A stretch of 64,000 bases of DNA from Tenrec ecaudatus (Eukaryota; Chordata; Mammalia; Afrosoricida; Tenrecidae), in the NCBI RefSeq assembly GCF_050624435.1, contig NC_134546.1:75557700-75621699 (forward strand). Reading direction: 5' to 3'. A model generated the notes under the pieces. The model searched no databases, was not told where the DNA came from, and saw only the letters and a list, made by a program, of their open reading frames with translations. Below are positions 11,421 to 22,506 of this stretch, piece by piece. Both the position numbers and the translations under genes were made by a program. Numbering within the stretch: position 1 is the stretch's first letter; the number at the start of each line of letters is the position of its first letter.

Positions 11421-12229
11421 CTGCATGATTACAAATATAAGTCACTGGAAATTCTAGTCTGGGAGGTGTTCTTTACCACATTTGCTTTATTCATTCAATC
11501 ATTTACTTATAGGAAAGGCCTCAGGAATATTGATTTTTACACTTCACATTATAAATCAGAATTATGTTGTGTTTTGTTATTGTTTAAAGTTGTCCAACAT
11601 TTTGTTTTATTGAGAACATTTTTATTCCATTTCTCATTGGGCATTTTCATTTGTATACTTTTCAGTTATATTGTACATGTGTAATTTCATATTTTGGGCC
11701 TTAGAGCCATGGAAAAGGAATTTGTAAGGTAGAGAGCATGGTGTGCACTTGTGTTGCCTTTAGGTTTGCAGCCTCTGTTCACCTTAGAGTTATGTATGTT
11801 ACCATGGTGTCCCTGCCAACTTCAGACAGTTGTCTCAGACATTTTAATACCATAATTTTTTTATTTTGATTTCTATGGTGCGATCCCTAAGCTTTTATTT
11901 TTCCATAGCTAAGGTTGACTCATTACATTGTGAAGTTTTCAGTGCTTTTATAAATAAAAATGTCATATTTACGCCATGGCGGTAACAAGTAGAAGGATTT
12001 TGGTACTGTAAAAAAATGCCTGTATGTCCCCTATTGAGCACCATATTTCCAAATTCCTGGCAGTCACTGATAAGTTTGGCATACCTGTATAGGATCCTCT
12101 TTTAAAAAAATTGCGTATCAAAACCCTATGATAAATTCTGTTTTTTAATGTCTATTTCAAGTTAAGATTTATCTAAACATTTCCATGGGTTGAAAGCTCT
12201 TTAACATAACATTACTTATATTTATTGTA
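11421..12229. other. AT-rich intergenic sequence, nothing recognised
   Basis: No gene or named repeat identified. A 72-codon open frame at 11466-11684 is phenylalanine-rich from AT composition and is not considered real. Confidence 0.5.
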
Positions 12230-12680
12230 TCACGGACTGTTTATTTATTTATATGCTGAAGGCCACGCTGGTCATTTCAAGCTGGGTTCACTGTGTGTAG
12301 AGCTGCTATAAATCATTAGGGCATGGTTTCAGGGGGACATGTATTTTCAACTCATCGAGGCAAACACCTGGGAGCAGGTTTCAGGATAAAATGGTAAAGC
12401 AATGAGAGGCTTTGTAAGAAACTGTCTGATTGTCTCTCAAAGTAGCGGAACCACTTTACATTCCAGCAATCGAGTCATGAGAATCCCTTGTCCTGTGACA
12501 CTTGCGAGAAAATGACTTTGTAAGGTTTGGAGATGGAAAACATTTCATTTATTAGGTCAGTAAAATCATCTCCTTGTTTCAATTTGCATTTTCCAAAATG
12601 AAATTATTTGAATTTGAGTAATATTCCCATGTATTTATTTTTAGTTAAATTCTTCTTGGTTTACATATTTGATCAGATAT
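12230..12680. mobile_element. Old L1M-type LINE 3' UTR fragment
   Basis: Reads as a diverged ancient L1 tail: '..gagctgctataaatcatt..', '..caaacacctgggagcag..', 'aagaaactgtctgattgtctctcaaagtagc', 'ttacattccagcaatc' and 'caatttgcattttccaaaatga'. These phrases keep the order of the mammalian L1M 3' region. Non-coding. Confidence 0.6.
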
Positions 12681-13961
12681 TCTGGATATTTTATTTTTAT
12701 TTTAAAAACTTATTTACATAAGAATAATTTGCCATATTAAATTAAAGTTAATTGACACAGATTCTGCAAACCTTTACCAAGTATGTTGCATGCTTTTCAT
12801 TCTCTTTAAGGGACTTTTTTCGCCACAGTTAGACTTTTTTAAATCTTGATCTACCCTCGCGATCAATCTTTTATTATGTGTCTATGTTCTCATTGTGATG
12901 TATCTAAAAAAACCTCTCATTACCAAGTGTAAACTCATTCATATTTTCTAATTTTATAGTCTTATTTACATTTTGGTCAGTGGTCCATATTAATTTATTA
13001 GTATTATTGCTATTGTTATTATAGATGCTGTGAGGTATGTGCAGAACCTCATATTGTTGTTGGACTGGAAAGGGTGTGTGGCAGGCTGTCATAAGCAGAG
13101 ACCAGGTTTATTTGAGACATTCTAGGGTTATTCCTGCTAGGGCTTACAGAAGGAAATGCCCAGTGGACTGCTTCACAAATCCAGTGAGAATCAAACAAGT
13201 TATAGACCCCAAACTTCCTTTCAGGTTGCAGTGGGGGTTAGTTTACAAGTTTACAGTCATCAGAGGATAAAACAGAGCAAAGTTCACAGAAAGACTTTAC
13301 ATTTCCCCAAGGGATTATGACAGCATCAATTTCTGTCTTCCTTACTCCAGGGACTGTCACACCATTACCCCCTAAGGTTTCAGTCTCCTTGCTCCTCTAA
13401 ATGGTCATGCTTCCCCTTCCTGAATTAGGAGTACCCGGAATAATGAACAGGCTTTTAACTAATTACGTTTAAAATGAATTTAATGGAGGGGAGGGAGCTG
13501 TTACGTTCTTGATCCCTTTTAACAAACTAAATCTCAACCAATTATGATACATTTTTACTGTTGATTAACAACATGCTACCACTTCCCCTTTCTTATATCA
13601 AGAGGGAGTTAATTGTTCCAACTATTCCATTCAGGAGAAGACTGTGGAAGAATGTGTATGCTCATTGTGCCTCATTTTGTACCCAAACCATTATATCACA
13701 ATTGCATTGAGTTCAGTGTGCATTTAGTGATAGTAATGTCAACCCAGGTATTCTGTCATGACCTTACTAAGAAATTAATCCTACTTTTAAAAAAACAGAG
13801 CCTGTAATTCATTGTCTGATAAAGTGATATTATGCCTTATATAATTCACCTGTATGTCATTCTAATGCTCTCCCTGGTAATTAACATATCTAAAGTGCGC
13901 AAGTGAATTTGTATAGCTCAATAAATTTTAGCTCTGTATACACATATGCTTTCTACTCCTA
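12681..13961. other. Intergenic, nothing recognised
   Basis: AT-rich sequence with a more balanced segment at about 13020-13420 that may be an unidentified repeat. No V exon, octamer or RSS seen. Short open frames have no recognisable product. Confidence 0.45.
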
Positions 13962-14063
13962 TGAAGAGTTACAGTCTTGGAAACTCACAGGGAGGGGCAG
14001 TTCTACCTTGTCCCATTGGGTTACTATGAGACAAAATTGACTCGATGACAGAGCGTTATTATT
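13962..14063 (+). mobile_element. AfroSINE-like SINE, 3' part
   Basis: 'gaagagttacagtcttggaaac..ggggcagttctacc..ttactatgagacaaaattgactcgatgac' is the body and tail of the afrotherian tRNA-derived SINE. The tRNA-like head is missing. About 14064-14745 holds nothing recognisable. Confidence 0.75.
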
Positions 14064-14746
14064 TTTTTGTAAGCATGTATACAGTTCAGCACACACAGTC
14101 CCCATGCGTGTTTGTCCAGTCTCCACAACCTTACCCATCCTGATTATCTTCATCTAATAATGGTATTAATCAAACTCAGGAAGGAGTTAACTCACCTTAC
14201 CACCTGTGGCAATGACCAGTTCACAGCCCATGGGTGGATGATCTATATGAGCACCCCCAGCTGGCCAAACTGGGAGATCCCTCTTCTTACTTGTGAACTT
14301 TTGAACAGAAGGAAGAACATTAACAAGGGTAGAAAATCGAATTAACCCAGAATTCTATTGAAGTTGAAGATGTTTGCTAATTCTTCAAACACAACCTGTG
14401 AGTGGAACTCAGAGTGAGCCCAACACAAAGTTCCCTTGCATACAGGGCAAGTCTGGAGGGTGTTTAGGCTGCTTGAAGTACAGGAACCCACCTAACCGAG
14501 GGTGCAGATGCAAGATCATTATTATTGTTCATTGAAACAGGGTTATTCTCACATAGCAGGGATTAACATAGAGCAGTGATTCCATTCCTATTTATTCCTT
14601 CACTTTTCATAACTTGTATCCAATGATATTGCATTCCATTTATTAATTAAGATACCGTGCTTTCTCAAGCAAAACAATATTCTAGTTGTTAGTTTTCATT
14701 AAATCGGTTGTGTATAATAGAGTCTCTCTGTACAATACAATGAAAC

Positions 14747-14893
14747 TGTAACTCTCCATAGGAGTAGAAAGTCCAGTCTTTCTCTTAAGGAGCTATTGCT
14801 GGTGGTGCAGGCGCACTGGTTAAGCATTAGGCTAAGATCACATGGTCGGTTCCTTTGACAGACCATGGCAATGCCAATATTCCTTGACAGCAC
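14747..14893. mobile_element. Two abutting AfroSINE-like fragments in opposite orientation
   Basis: 14747-14795 reads as the reverse strand of the SINE body ('aactgtaactctccataggagtagaaagtcc..tctttctc'). 14796-14860 reads as its tRNA-derived head on the forward strand ('gctggtggtgcaggcgcactggttaagcattaggct'). The switch indicates two insertions or a rearrangement. Confidence 0.6.
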
Positions 14894-14935
14894 CACAATT
14901 CAAATGCAATGTTTATAAATCCTATTTAGTCAACG

Positions 14936-15010
14936 TTCAATTTTCATATGCATATGAAGCAATTGAAAATACCATCATTTGAGTTATTCTTGGTATGATG
15001 ATACCTAGCA
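14936..15010 (-). mobile_element. Short RTE/BovB-like fragment
   Basis: 'ttttcatatgcatatgaagcaattgaaaataccat' matches the stretch normally following the RTE segments described at 10690. From here to about 15444 nothing else is recognised. Confidence 0.5.
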
Positions 15011-15470
15011 GTAAATTTGTTTTTGGCAAAGACATGTTTACCAAATATAGTAATATTTTTGGTCATTTGGATGTTGTGTGACCACAATGGCATATTCACA
15101 TGTGTAAATATAAACTAATATAGGTGTCATGAATCAGAAGAGTTATGGCCTGGTTTGTGGTGAATATTTTAATTTATTATCTATTTATATACCTGTTTAT
15201 CCTTCTGTGGGTCCTACATGGTTTGTCTAACTCTCTCTCTCTTTGGATATCTGTATCTGTCTATCACTGGAAATAAGTGTCCTTGATAATGCTCCCTGAA
15301 CAGAATGTATCCTGGTGTGCATTAAGATAACTGAGAGCTGGAAGAAACGAAGAGCTCAGGGAGAGGAAGTTATCATAAGGGCACTGCCCACATCATTGTT
15401 TGAGTGGGAGGAGCAGGCCTAGGGACCTCACTTTATCCTGTAGGCCTGTATGTACAAATGCACTTCCCAC

Positions 15471-15478
15471 ATGCAAAT
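15471..15478 (+). promoter_or_regulatory. Ig promoter octamer of IGHV4-like gene
   Basis: Perfect ATGCAAAT about 102 bp upstream of the leader ATG (15580). An AT-rich TTAAATT (about 15520) sits where a TATA element would be expected. The paralogous octamer is at 45210. Confidence 0.85.
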
Positions 15479-15579
15479 CGCTCTTAGGCAGCTGGATGAA
15501 ACCACAGCATGCACACACTTAAATTCTGACTCCTTCTCACCCTGGAGAGTGTTCCCTGGGTATCATGGATCTAATGGAC

Positions 15580-16017
15580 ATGAAGGTCAATCATGTGTGG
15601 GTTCTCCTATTTATCGTGGCAACTCCAGAAGGTGAGTGCTTCAGGGACTCATACATGAAGTCTGGGGATGCAGCATCTGACACATGACTCACTGGGATTC
15701 TCTTTATCCCCAGGTGTCCTGGCCCAGGTGCAGCTACAAGAGTCAGGCCCTGGACTGGTGAAGCCCTCACAGACCCTGTCTCTCACCTGTGCTGTCTCTG
15801 GATTTTCCTTAACAAGCAATGGAGTGAACTGGATCCGCCAGGCTCCAGGAAAGGGACTGGAGTGGGTCGGTGCTATATAGAGTGATGGGAGCACACACTA
15901 TAATCCAGCTCTCCAGTCCCATGTCAGCATCATCAGGGAAACTTCCAAAGGCCAGGTTTATTTAAAACTGAGCTCCATGAATCCTGAGGACACAGCCATG
16001 TATTACTGTGCTAGAGG
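15580..16017 (+). pseudogene. IGHV4 (clan II)-like V gene with a single nonsense codon
   Basis: Exon 1 (15580-15631, 52 nt) encodes a signal peptide starting MKVNHVWVLLFIV, with a canonical GTGAGT donor. Exon 2 starts at 15714 after CCCAG, giving [18 protein letters not shown]1 Cys (LSLTCAVS) and FR2 Trp ([13 protein letters not shown]) are present. TAG at 15878-15880 interrupts CDR2 (GAI*SDGS), where the family has a Trp codon (IWSGGS type). After it the frame continues cleanly to MYYCARG at the heptamer. The stop is the only lesion I see. CDR2 shape and FSLT motif resemble ruminant IGHV and mouse VH2 members of clan II. A different allele could be functional. Confidence 0.9.
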
Positions 16018-16056
16018 CACAGTGATGGGAAGTCAGTGTGAGCCCAGACACAAACC
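16018..16056 (+). promoter_or_regulatory. Intact 23-bp-spacer RSS
   Basis: CACAGTG at 16018-16024, an exactly 23-base spacer, and nonamer ACACAAACC at 16048-16056 (8 of 9 to consensus). This is among the best RSSs in the window, although the V exon carries a stop. Confidence 0.92.
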
Positions 16057-16359
16057 TCCCTGCAACAGGCCATGGTTTCAGCAGATGCAGGGAAATGAAG
16101 TATTTTTCTCAGAATGCTTTCTTCTCAGAAGCTGTGGTTTCCCCACCTAGTAAGCACCTCTCTTGGGATCACCATGCACAGTGATTCTAGGGAACCTTCA
16201 TATATCTGGACATGCCTTCTCTTCATTAGAATGGGCTTTGTCTATCTTTGAACATCTATCCAAAATCAGAGTGCACAGTAATATGGCTTGATGATATCTA
16301 TTTTCAATTGACTGTATTAATCAGTATCATTTATTATCAAAGCTAAAAATATTCCAGAA

Positions 16360-16512
16360 ATCAAAACTCATTATTCCTCTGTGGGTTTCTGAGACTGTAA
16401 CTGTTACAGGAGTAAAAGCCCCTTCTTTCTTCTGTGGAGCAGCTGGTGGCTTCTAACTGCTGACATGCAGCCCTCAGCCCAAAACATAACCACTCCGTCA
16501 CCAGGGATCCTT
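16360..16512 (-). mobile_element. AfroSINE-like SINE
   Basis: The reverse-strand SINE is readable in order: 'gtgggtttctgagactgtaactg', 'ggagtaaaagccccttctttct', 'ggagcagctggtgg', 'aactgctgac', 'aaccactccgtcaccaggg'. Its paralogue lies at 46090-46265, so the insertion predates block B duplication. Confidence 0.8.
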
Positions 16513-16674
16513 GTAGAAATATTAATGCAGGAAAATATTCTCATGTGAGTCCTGAATTTTCTCCAAGGCATCAGATAGCTGCCCAATGTATCATTCCAGT
16601 GAATGCTCACAAATGCACATTTATGTAACAATCTTAACTTAGAATGATCTGGATACTCTTGCCCATGCTGGTAT

Positions 16675-17010
16675 TGTTAGGTACCCTTGAGTTGGCTTCA
16701 GCTCCCAGAGAGCCTATGTACCACAGGATGAACTACTGACCAGAAGTGCACAATCCTCACAGTCATTCCTCTGTTGCACCCATCATTGCAGCCTGTGTGA
16801 CAATCCACCTCCTCGAAAGTCTCTCCCTTGGTCATTGGCATTCTGCTTTACCAAGCACATGGGTACCAGGTCCTCATGATGACATCCCCCAATAAGTGAG
16901 ATAAAGTCTTACATGAATGCAAGAAATATTCACGATGTGCTTAATCCAAGAAAGACCTGCTTGTGCTTTAGGCAGCCTATGATATATTTAATATTATTCT
17001 CTAACACCAT
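16675..17010 (-). mobile_element. RTE/BovB-like LINE fragment
   Basis: Begins with 'tgttaggtacccttgagttggcttcagctcccagagagcc', the antisense of the RTE tail shared with the SINE. It continues through 'gtgtgacaatccacctc' and 'gctttaccaagcac' to 'ggcagcctatgatatatttaatattattctc'. Paralogue at 46430. Confidence 0.75.
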
Positions 17011-17344
17011 AACCCAAATGAACCAATTCTTGGATATTGCTTATAGGGTGTTTCGCCATTATTGGAGTCACTCTTAGTTTCCACAACCACGGAAGGTGTT
17101 TCTGGTACTACAGGTAGTCTCCTGGGTTGCTACTAGAATTACACATCCAGGGTTACTTTGAGTCTCTAACAGCCATCTTGCACCCTAACCTTGGATGCTT
17201 AAAGCTCTATAGATAGATGACAAGACTTTTGCTACCAACAATTAGCCAAGACACAGGGAACTTCAACATGCGAACAATGATAAAAACTGCATGCTGATAC
17301 CCTATCCCATAGCACCGTCGTTCCACCTGGGAAGAATGCTGTGT

Positions 17345-17825
17345 GTTTTTATTATTTTTGAGGATGTTAAGTGCCACAGAGTCAGTTCCAATTCAGTGAT
17401 TCAATGCATGACAAGACTAAATAGTGCCTAGTTCTGCACCATAATCTCAATATTTTTGAGCCCTTGATACAGTCATTGTGTCAACCCATTTAATGGTGTG
17501 CCTTCTGTATTGATCCCTTATTTTATCGTGGCTGATGTATTTCTCAAGGGACTGGTATCAGGATCACTTATCTAAAGTACTTGAAAGGATGTCCACTGTC
17601 CTGGATTCTAAGGAACTCTCTGGCTGTACTTCCTTAAAAACAGATCTGTTTGTTTTATTGTCAGCCGCCCCACAGTACTTCATCATTCTCTGTCAACACC
17701 ATAAGTCAAAAGCCAACATTTTTCTATGGCCCTTCTCATTCACAGTCCAGAGTTCATATTCATATAATAGTATTGAAAAAATCATGACATGGATTCTCAA
17801 GGTGACATTTAAAAACCCTGTCATA
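17345..17825 (-). mobile_element. RTE/BovB-like LINE fragment
   Basis: 'gatgttaagtgccacagagtcagttcc', 'ctcaagggactggtatcagg', 'ctaaggaactctctggctgt' and 'ttcatattcatataatagtattgaaaa' follow the RTE order on the antisense strand. Paralogue at 49750. The open frame within (17535-17828) is not coding. Confidence 0.75.
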
Positions 17826-17827
17826 TG

Positions 17828-18075
17828 AGCTTCTTGGTGCAGAGATAGAAAGAGACATGGTTATGCCATGGAATTAGTATTGGGTTGCTCACCATGGAAT
17901 TAGTATTGGGTTGCTCACCACAAGGTCAGGGATTCAAACCAGCCAACTCTTTCTTCTGAGTAAGATGAGGTGGTCTATTCCTGTAAATATTTACAGCCAG
18001 GGAAAGCGTAAGGAGCAGTTCTAATCAGTCTTATGGGGTTCTTATGAGTCAGAATAAATGCAAGACAGTGGGTTT
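17828..18075 (+). mobile_element. AfroSINE-like SINE with an internal 26-bp duplication
   Basis: tRNA-derived head, body and 'tatgagtcagaataaatgca' tail are readable. A perfect 26-bp direct repeat occupies 17867-17892 and 17893-17918; the paralogous SINE at 50205-50440 has it once. Confidence 0.75.
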
Positions 18076-18089
18076 GCTTTCTTTCTTTC

Positions 18090-19465
18090 TTTATTTTTAA
18101 AAAATCTTTTTTTGGGGGCTTATGAGGCTCTTATCACAATCTGTACATACATCAATTCATAATTCACCTTCTACTTCGGTTCCTGGAATCAGCTCGGTTT
18201 CCCTTTTTTCCCCCAGTCCCCCTCCTTCCCTTATCCCACCCCTGGTCCTTTGATAGTTTATAAATAATTATTATATCTTATCTTACACTCCCTGGCATCT
18301 CCCCTCACCCACCTCCCCATTGCCCATCTCCCAGAGAGGAGGTTACACATAGATCTCCCAGATCGATTCTCCCTTTCTACACCCCCTTCCCTCCTGGTGT
18401 TGCCACTCCCACCGCTGGTGTTGAGGGGTTCGTCTGTCCTAGATTCCCTGTGTTTCCAGATTCCTACTGCACTGCTGTTCATCCTCTGGTATAACCAGGC
18501 CTGCAAGGTAGAATTGGGGTCATGATGATTGGGAGGGGAGGAAGCGTTCAGGAACTAGAGGAAGGTTTTGAGTTTCATTGTTGCTACACTGAACCCTGAG
18601 TGACTCATCTCCTCCCCACTACCCCTCTGGAAGGGATGTCCAGCTGTCTACAGATGGGCATTGGGTCCCCATCATGTACTCACCCTCTTTCACGGTGATG
18701 TGATTCTTACCACCATCCCACCTTTTTTGTTTGAGACTTGGTCTCCTCTGCCCTTCACGATCACCTATGTTGGTGTGCTGCTTCCGTGTGGGCTTGTTTG
18801 CTTCTGGGTTAGATGGCCGCTTGTTTGCTTTCAAGCCTTTAAGTCCCCAGATGCTATATCTCTCAGTAGCCAGGCACCATCGGCCTTCTTCACCACACTT
18901 GCTTATGCACACTTTCGTCTTCAGCTATTATGTGAGGAAGTTGATCACACAATGATTGTTTTTGTTCCTTGGTGTCTGCTACATGGTCCATTCAACACGT
19001 TGTATTCACTTAGGCCGTGTGCTTCTTCTCTGTGGGCTTTGTTGCTTCTGAGCTAGATGGCCGCTTATTTGCCTTCAAGCCTTTAAGACCCCAGACGCTA
19101 TATCTTTTTGATAGTCGGGCACCATCAGCTTTTTTCACCACGTTTGCTTACACACATGTCTGTCTTCAGTGATCATGTCGGGAAGGTGGGTATACTGCAA
19201 TGACTATTTAGCAGGGCGAGGTGCTATTGTATTGGGGGATTAAGCATGAGCAGGCCCAATGTCCATCTGCTACCCTACTACTGAACCTATAAATATATGC
19301 ACATAAGTCTATTGCCCCCATAATCATAAATATATTTACATATGTACATGTCTGTATTTAGGCTTCCCTGTATGCACTTTGCCTCCTACTCCTTTCCTCT
19401 ATTTCCTCTCGCTTTCCTCCCATCCCATTACCATGTTTAGCCTTCATTCTGGGGGCTTGCTTTCT
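18090..19465 (-). mobile_element. Large non-coding retrotransposon-like repeat, partial copy
   Basis: Starts with a T-rich tract and 'ttgggggcttatgaggctcttatcacaatctgtacatacatc', which is the reverse of a 3' end carrying an AATAAA-type signal in the better copies (46806). Two modules about 240 bp apart repeat 'agatggccgcttgtttgc..caagcctttaag' and 'caccatc.gctt.ttcacca'. I recognise the family as abundant in afrotherian sequence and suspect an L1 3'-UTR origin, but cannot name it. Open frames inside are repeat artefacts. Confidence 0.7.
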
Positions 19466-19914
19466 TTAGGGAAAGCTGTTTCGTTAGTGAGATCCAATGC
19501 TTTATTTACTGAGTTTTCCTCAGTGCTCAAGAGTATCTGGTGTGCTCATACCTCTTAGACCTCATAATGAATAAATTAATGCATGAATTAATGGATACAT
19601 GTGTTCCAAACAAACAAACAGTTACACTGGAACTGTGATAATTTTATGATTCCCAATATTGGACTCTGGGAAGGCTAAAAATTTAATGAAGGCCTGTGGG
19701 TCACATCATTCCCATCTCTGACATCTGACTCAACCAACCTGTTTCAAGAATCAGCTTTGGTCCATTAACCTACTGTTCATAGTCCCTACCTCTTATAATA
19801 GCCAGTAGCACTCAAAGGCGAATGCCTGGTGTGGTTTCTTACTTAAATGAGAGGATCACCCCATCCCAATCAGGGGATTCCAGAGGCTGCTGAGTCAGGG
19901 AGCCTGGAACAAAA
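19466..19914. other. Intergenic / V6 upstream flank
   Basis: Nothing recognised except the last part, which resembles the IGHV6 5' flank ('caatcaggggattcc..ctgagtcagggagcc'). No octamer was found. Confidence 0.5.
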
Positions 19915-20351
19915 ATGTCTGTCTTCTTGCTCTTCCTCCTTCTGATGGTGCTATAATTCACCTTAGGTCAGTGGCAGGGAAATGCAGTGGGTCACAGCAG
20001 ATTCAAAGACAGATGGGGCATTTAATGCTTGTTCTCAAAGACTCCAGGTGTCCTGTTCTGGGTGCAGTCAGGCCCTCAGGGGGTGAAACCTTCACAGACT
20101 CACCCTCACCTGCACCATCACTGGGGATTCTGTCTCTAGCACCAGCGCTATTTGGGATTGAATCAGGCAGCTCTCTAAGAAAGGTCTGTAGTGGACACGA
20201 AGGACTCACTATAGTTCAAAGTGGGGCAGAGATTACATGACACTTGCCAAATATGATCTAGTCATCAGCCCAGGCATATCCAAGAACCAGCTTTCCCTGC
20301 AGCTGAGCTCCGTGACCACCGAGGACATGCTGTGAATTACTATGCAGGAGA
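19915..20351 (+). pseudogene. IGHV6-like variable segment pseudogene
   Basis: The leader at 19915 (MSVFLLFLLLMVL then TAA) and intron start GTCAGTGGCAGGG mirror IGHV6-1. The V exon opens at 20048 (GTGTCCTGTTCT..) with a short deletion in FR1. It then shows LTCTITGDSVSSTSAIWD-like FR1/CDR1 (in mixed frame), IRQLSKKGL in FR2, and the long-CDR2 character of IGHV6. FR3 reads SKNQLSLQLSSVTTED before a broken YYC ('ctgtgaattactatgca'). Stops in the leader, FR2 (TGGGATTGA), CDR2 and FR3 make it a clear pseudogene. It is the most complete IGHV6-like copy here. Confidence 0.88.
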
Positions 20352-20390
20352 CACAGTGAAGGGAATTCAGAGTGAGACCACCCACAAATC
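20352..20390 (+). promoter_or_regulatory. RSS of the IGHV6-like pseudogene
   Basis: CACAGTG at 20352-20358, a 23-base spacer, then CCACAAATC (6 of 9). The heptamer is perfect and the nonamer weak. From 20391 to 20854 nothing else is recognised. Confidence 0.75.
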
Positions 20391-20854
20391 ATTTAGCTGG
20401 AGATGTAGAGTTGCTGGACAGAGGGGGTGTTCTGACCAGCAAGGGGGACACTGGGGCACAAACAGCACAGACCCAGGATTCCGCGCCTGTGCCTTGTATG
20501 TATGACACTTCTTTGAGGGTCCCTTGTACATATACACCCGAGTGTTAGGAAATATTACTGATATAAAACATAGAAATCTTGAACAAAACCCTCAAATTAT
20601 AAAGCTATTATTTTCTTACAGTGTACACTGATGTCTATGTAAGTCTCAAGTCAAAGTTTTCCTTTTTCTAACACTTTCTGAGAGACTCAAATCACGTTCT
20701 TTTAAATATCCTTTGCATTTGGGGAACAAACATAAGCCTGAAGGAGAATATCAGGGATACAAAGTGGATGAGGTAAGGATTCCTTACATATTTTCACAAC
20801 GACCCAAATATTAAAAAAAACTATAACAATTTTAAATTCATATTAATCTTTGTT

Positions 20855-21065
20855 GTTGCTAGGTGACAGTGCTCTTCTGGCTCAACACCGCACTTCCAGG
20901 AAGCATTCTGGCTGTTCTTTCTCCAAGACAGATCTACGAGTTCTTCTCGCAGTCAGTGCTGCTTTCAGTAGCCTTTCCCAAAGCCATGCCTTTCAGGCCG
21001 TCCATGTTTCCGCAGTCTTCCCTACTCACCGTCCAACTCCCACAGGCACGTGAGCCAAAGTAGCA
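20855..21065 (-). mobile_element. RTE/BovB-like LINE fragment
   Basis: 'aagcattctggctgttctttctccaagacagatctacgagttcttctcgcagtc' is the antisense of the conserved RTE stretch. Two overlapping open frames here are not genes. Confidence 0.65.
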
Positions 21066-21109
21066 TCATACTCGCTGGTTAACATAGGCTCCCTGAAGCA
21101 GATCTATAC

Positions 21110-21310
21110 ATAGCCCGCATGGTGCTGTGGGCTGAGTATTGAATTGCTGACCACAGCGCTCGGAGTTCAAACTCAGCAGGGAGAAAGATGAAGTTATGGG
21201 TGCCTATAAATACTGAGGGCCCTAGAAACCCTGAAGAGCAGTTATATTCAGCCCTAGGGGTTGCTAGGAGTCTGAATCGACCTAATGGCGGTAGATTTAG
21301 GGTTTTAGGC
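21110..21310 (+). mobile_element. AfroSINE-like SINE, nearly full length
   Basis: Head 'atggtgctgtgggctgagtattgaattgctgaccac', 'gttcaaactcagcagg', then 'ccctagaaaccctgaagagcagttatattc' and tail 'ggagtctgaatcgacctaatggcggta' are all in order. Head, body and tail together identify the afrotherian SINE well. Confidence 0.8.
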
Positions 21311-21657
21311 AGAAATTGTGTGTTTGCTTGCTTGCCTGCATGACTAGTTCAGTGATTATTCCTCAGTAAAGAAGAGCCCCTGGTGGGTATGTGGCTCTCA
21401 TATCTTAACAATGAGCAAATGTTCCACACTTGAGGTGTTTAGGCTCTGCTATGCCGATGTGGGGTTCTCTAGAGTATTTTGGTTTCCTATTATTTATAAC
21501 TGATATATACCAGAAATACATTCAATCATTCGAATTATATGCATATTTACGTGCCCTATAGAAATGAAAGCTGAAGCGTCTCCTTTGATACAAGGACATT
21601 GCCACATAGGTTGCACCTAAACCACTGACACCGAAGTGCACTCATCAAGAAGTGACC

Positions 21658-22077
21658 ATGCAAATTCATGTTCCTATTGGCAGCCGCCCTGGGTAAGATA
21701 AGACATGGGGCTGGAGAGAACACTGTGGCAGCTGCAGAGCCCTCACCTTCTGGTTTACTTCCTCACAGGTGTGCATGCCCAGATGCAGTTAGTGCAGTCT
21801 GAGGCCGAGGTGCAGAAGCCACGAGAGTAGGTGCAGGTGTCCTGCAGGACTTCTGGATACACCTTCACCAGCTACGGTATGAAACGGGTGTAACAAGCAC
21901 CAGGAAAAGGCCTTTAGTGGATGGGTTGGATCAACACCTACGCTGAGAAGTCAACATATGCCCAGGGCTTCACACAAGGCAGGAAGACATCTCCTGGGAT
22001 TCATCATTGAGCACAGCTCATCTACAGATTGGCAGCCTGAACTCCGAGGACACTGCCACCTCTTCCTGTGTGAGACA
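21658..22077 (+). pseudogene. IGHV7-like variable segment pseudogene
   Basis: Leader 21658-21692 (begins MQIHVPIGS) with a GTAAGA donor. The V exon starts at 21769 (HAQMQLVQSEAEVQKP). FR1 is broken by the same TAG (..CCACGAGAGTAG..) as the paralogue at 9137. FR2 has TAA where WVRQA is expected and another TAG before WMGW. CDR2 reads [16 protein letters not shown], diagnostic for IGHV7. FR3 carries further damage, and the conserved second Cys region reads TSSCVRH in place of AYYCAR. Point mutations predominate. Confidence 0.85.
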
Positions 22078-22116
22078 CACGCTGTAGAAATCCACATCCT
22101 GAGAGCATCAGACACC
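22078..22116 (+). promoter_or_regulatory. Degenerate RSS of the IGHV7-like pseudogene
   Basis: CACGCTG heptamer, exact 23-base spacer, nonamer TCAGACACC. The non-consensus heptamer is shared with 9551, so it was lost before the duplication. Confidence 0.75.
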
Positions 22117-22348
22117 TGAGGGCAGGGCAGCTGTACTCGCTGAGGCAGTGACTCAGAATATATAGTTGAATCTTCTCTTTATTTACAGGTTATGAACTTA
22201 GAGATGAGAAACAAAGAAAATTACTTCCTGCTTATCATTACAATACTGTGAAATTAAATCAGCCCCTCAAGGAGGGAGGATAAGAAATACCTTGGTATGT
22301 AGCCTTTCCTTATCTCTCTGTGTAAACACTTACATCTCTGTACTGACA

Positions 22349-22506
22349 ACTATGCAGACACCATGAAGGTCCAATTTACCACCTCCAGAGACAATGACAA
22401 AAACACAGTTTATTGGCAAATAGAAGGTTAGAAAATGGAAGGCAAGACCATGTAGTACTCTGTGAGAAAGAGGGAGAGGGAGTCAGTGTGATCCCAGACA
22501 CAAACT
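22349..22506 (+). pseudogene. IGHV3 FR3 fragment with 3' RSS remnant
   Basis: Only FR3 survives: 'gacaactatgcagacaccatgaagg' (YADSVKG type), then 'ccagagacaatgacaaaaacac' (SRDNDKNT), then a broken YYC ('gtagtactctgtgag'). A nonamer ACACAAACT at 22498-22506 follows an unrecognisable heptamer at 22468-22474 with a 23-base spacer. Upstream FR1 to CDR2 are missing, as in the 9762 copy, so the truncation is ancestral to both. Confidence 0.82.

Larger units (their letters stand above)
15445..18075 (+). repeat. Segmental duplication block B, copy 1 (V4 and its 3' flank)
   Basis: Collinear with 45185-50445. The order is octamer, IGHV4 gene, minus-strand SINE, RTE piece, unique spacer, RTE piece, forward SINE. 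Copy 2 carries an extra 2.25 kb repeat between the two RTE pieces; copy 1 has the uninterrupted site near 17020-17080. Confidence 0.85.

Noticed and set aside
18661..19056. 131-codon open frame with hydrophobic stretches
   Set aside because: Antisense reading of the repeat modules, which recur at 47.5 kb; not a membrane protein gene.
21658..21665. ATGCAAAT octamer at the start of the second IGHV7-like pseudogene
   Set aside because: It coincides with the leader start codon and first codons, not the promoter position about 100 bp upstream; the paralogue has ATGCGGCT there. Chance match.
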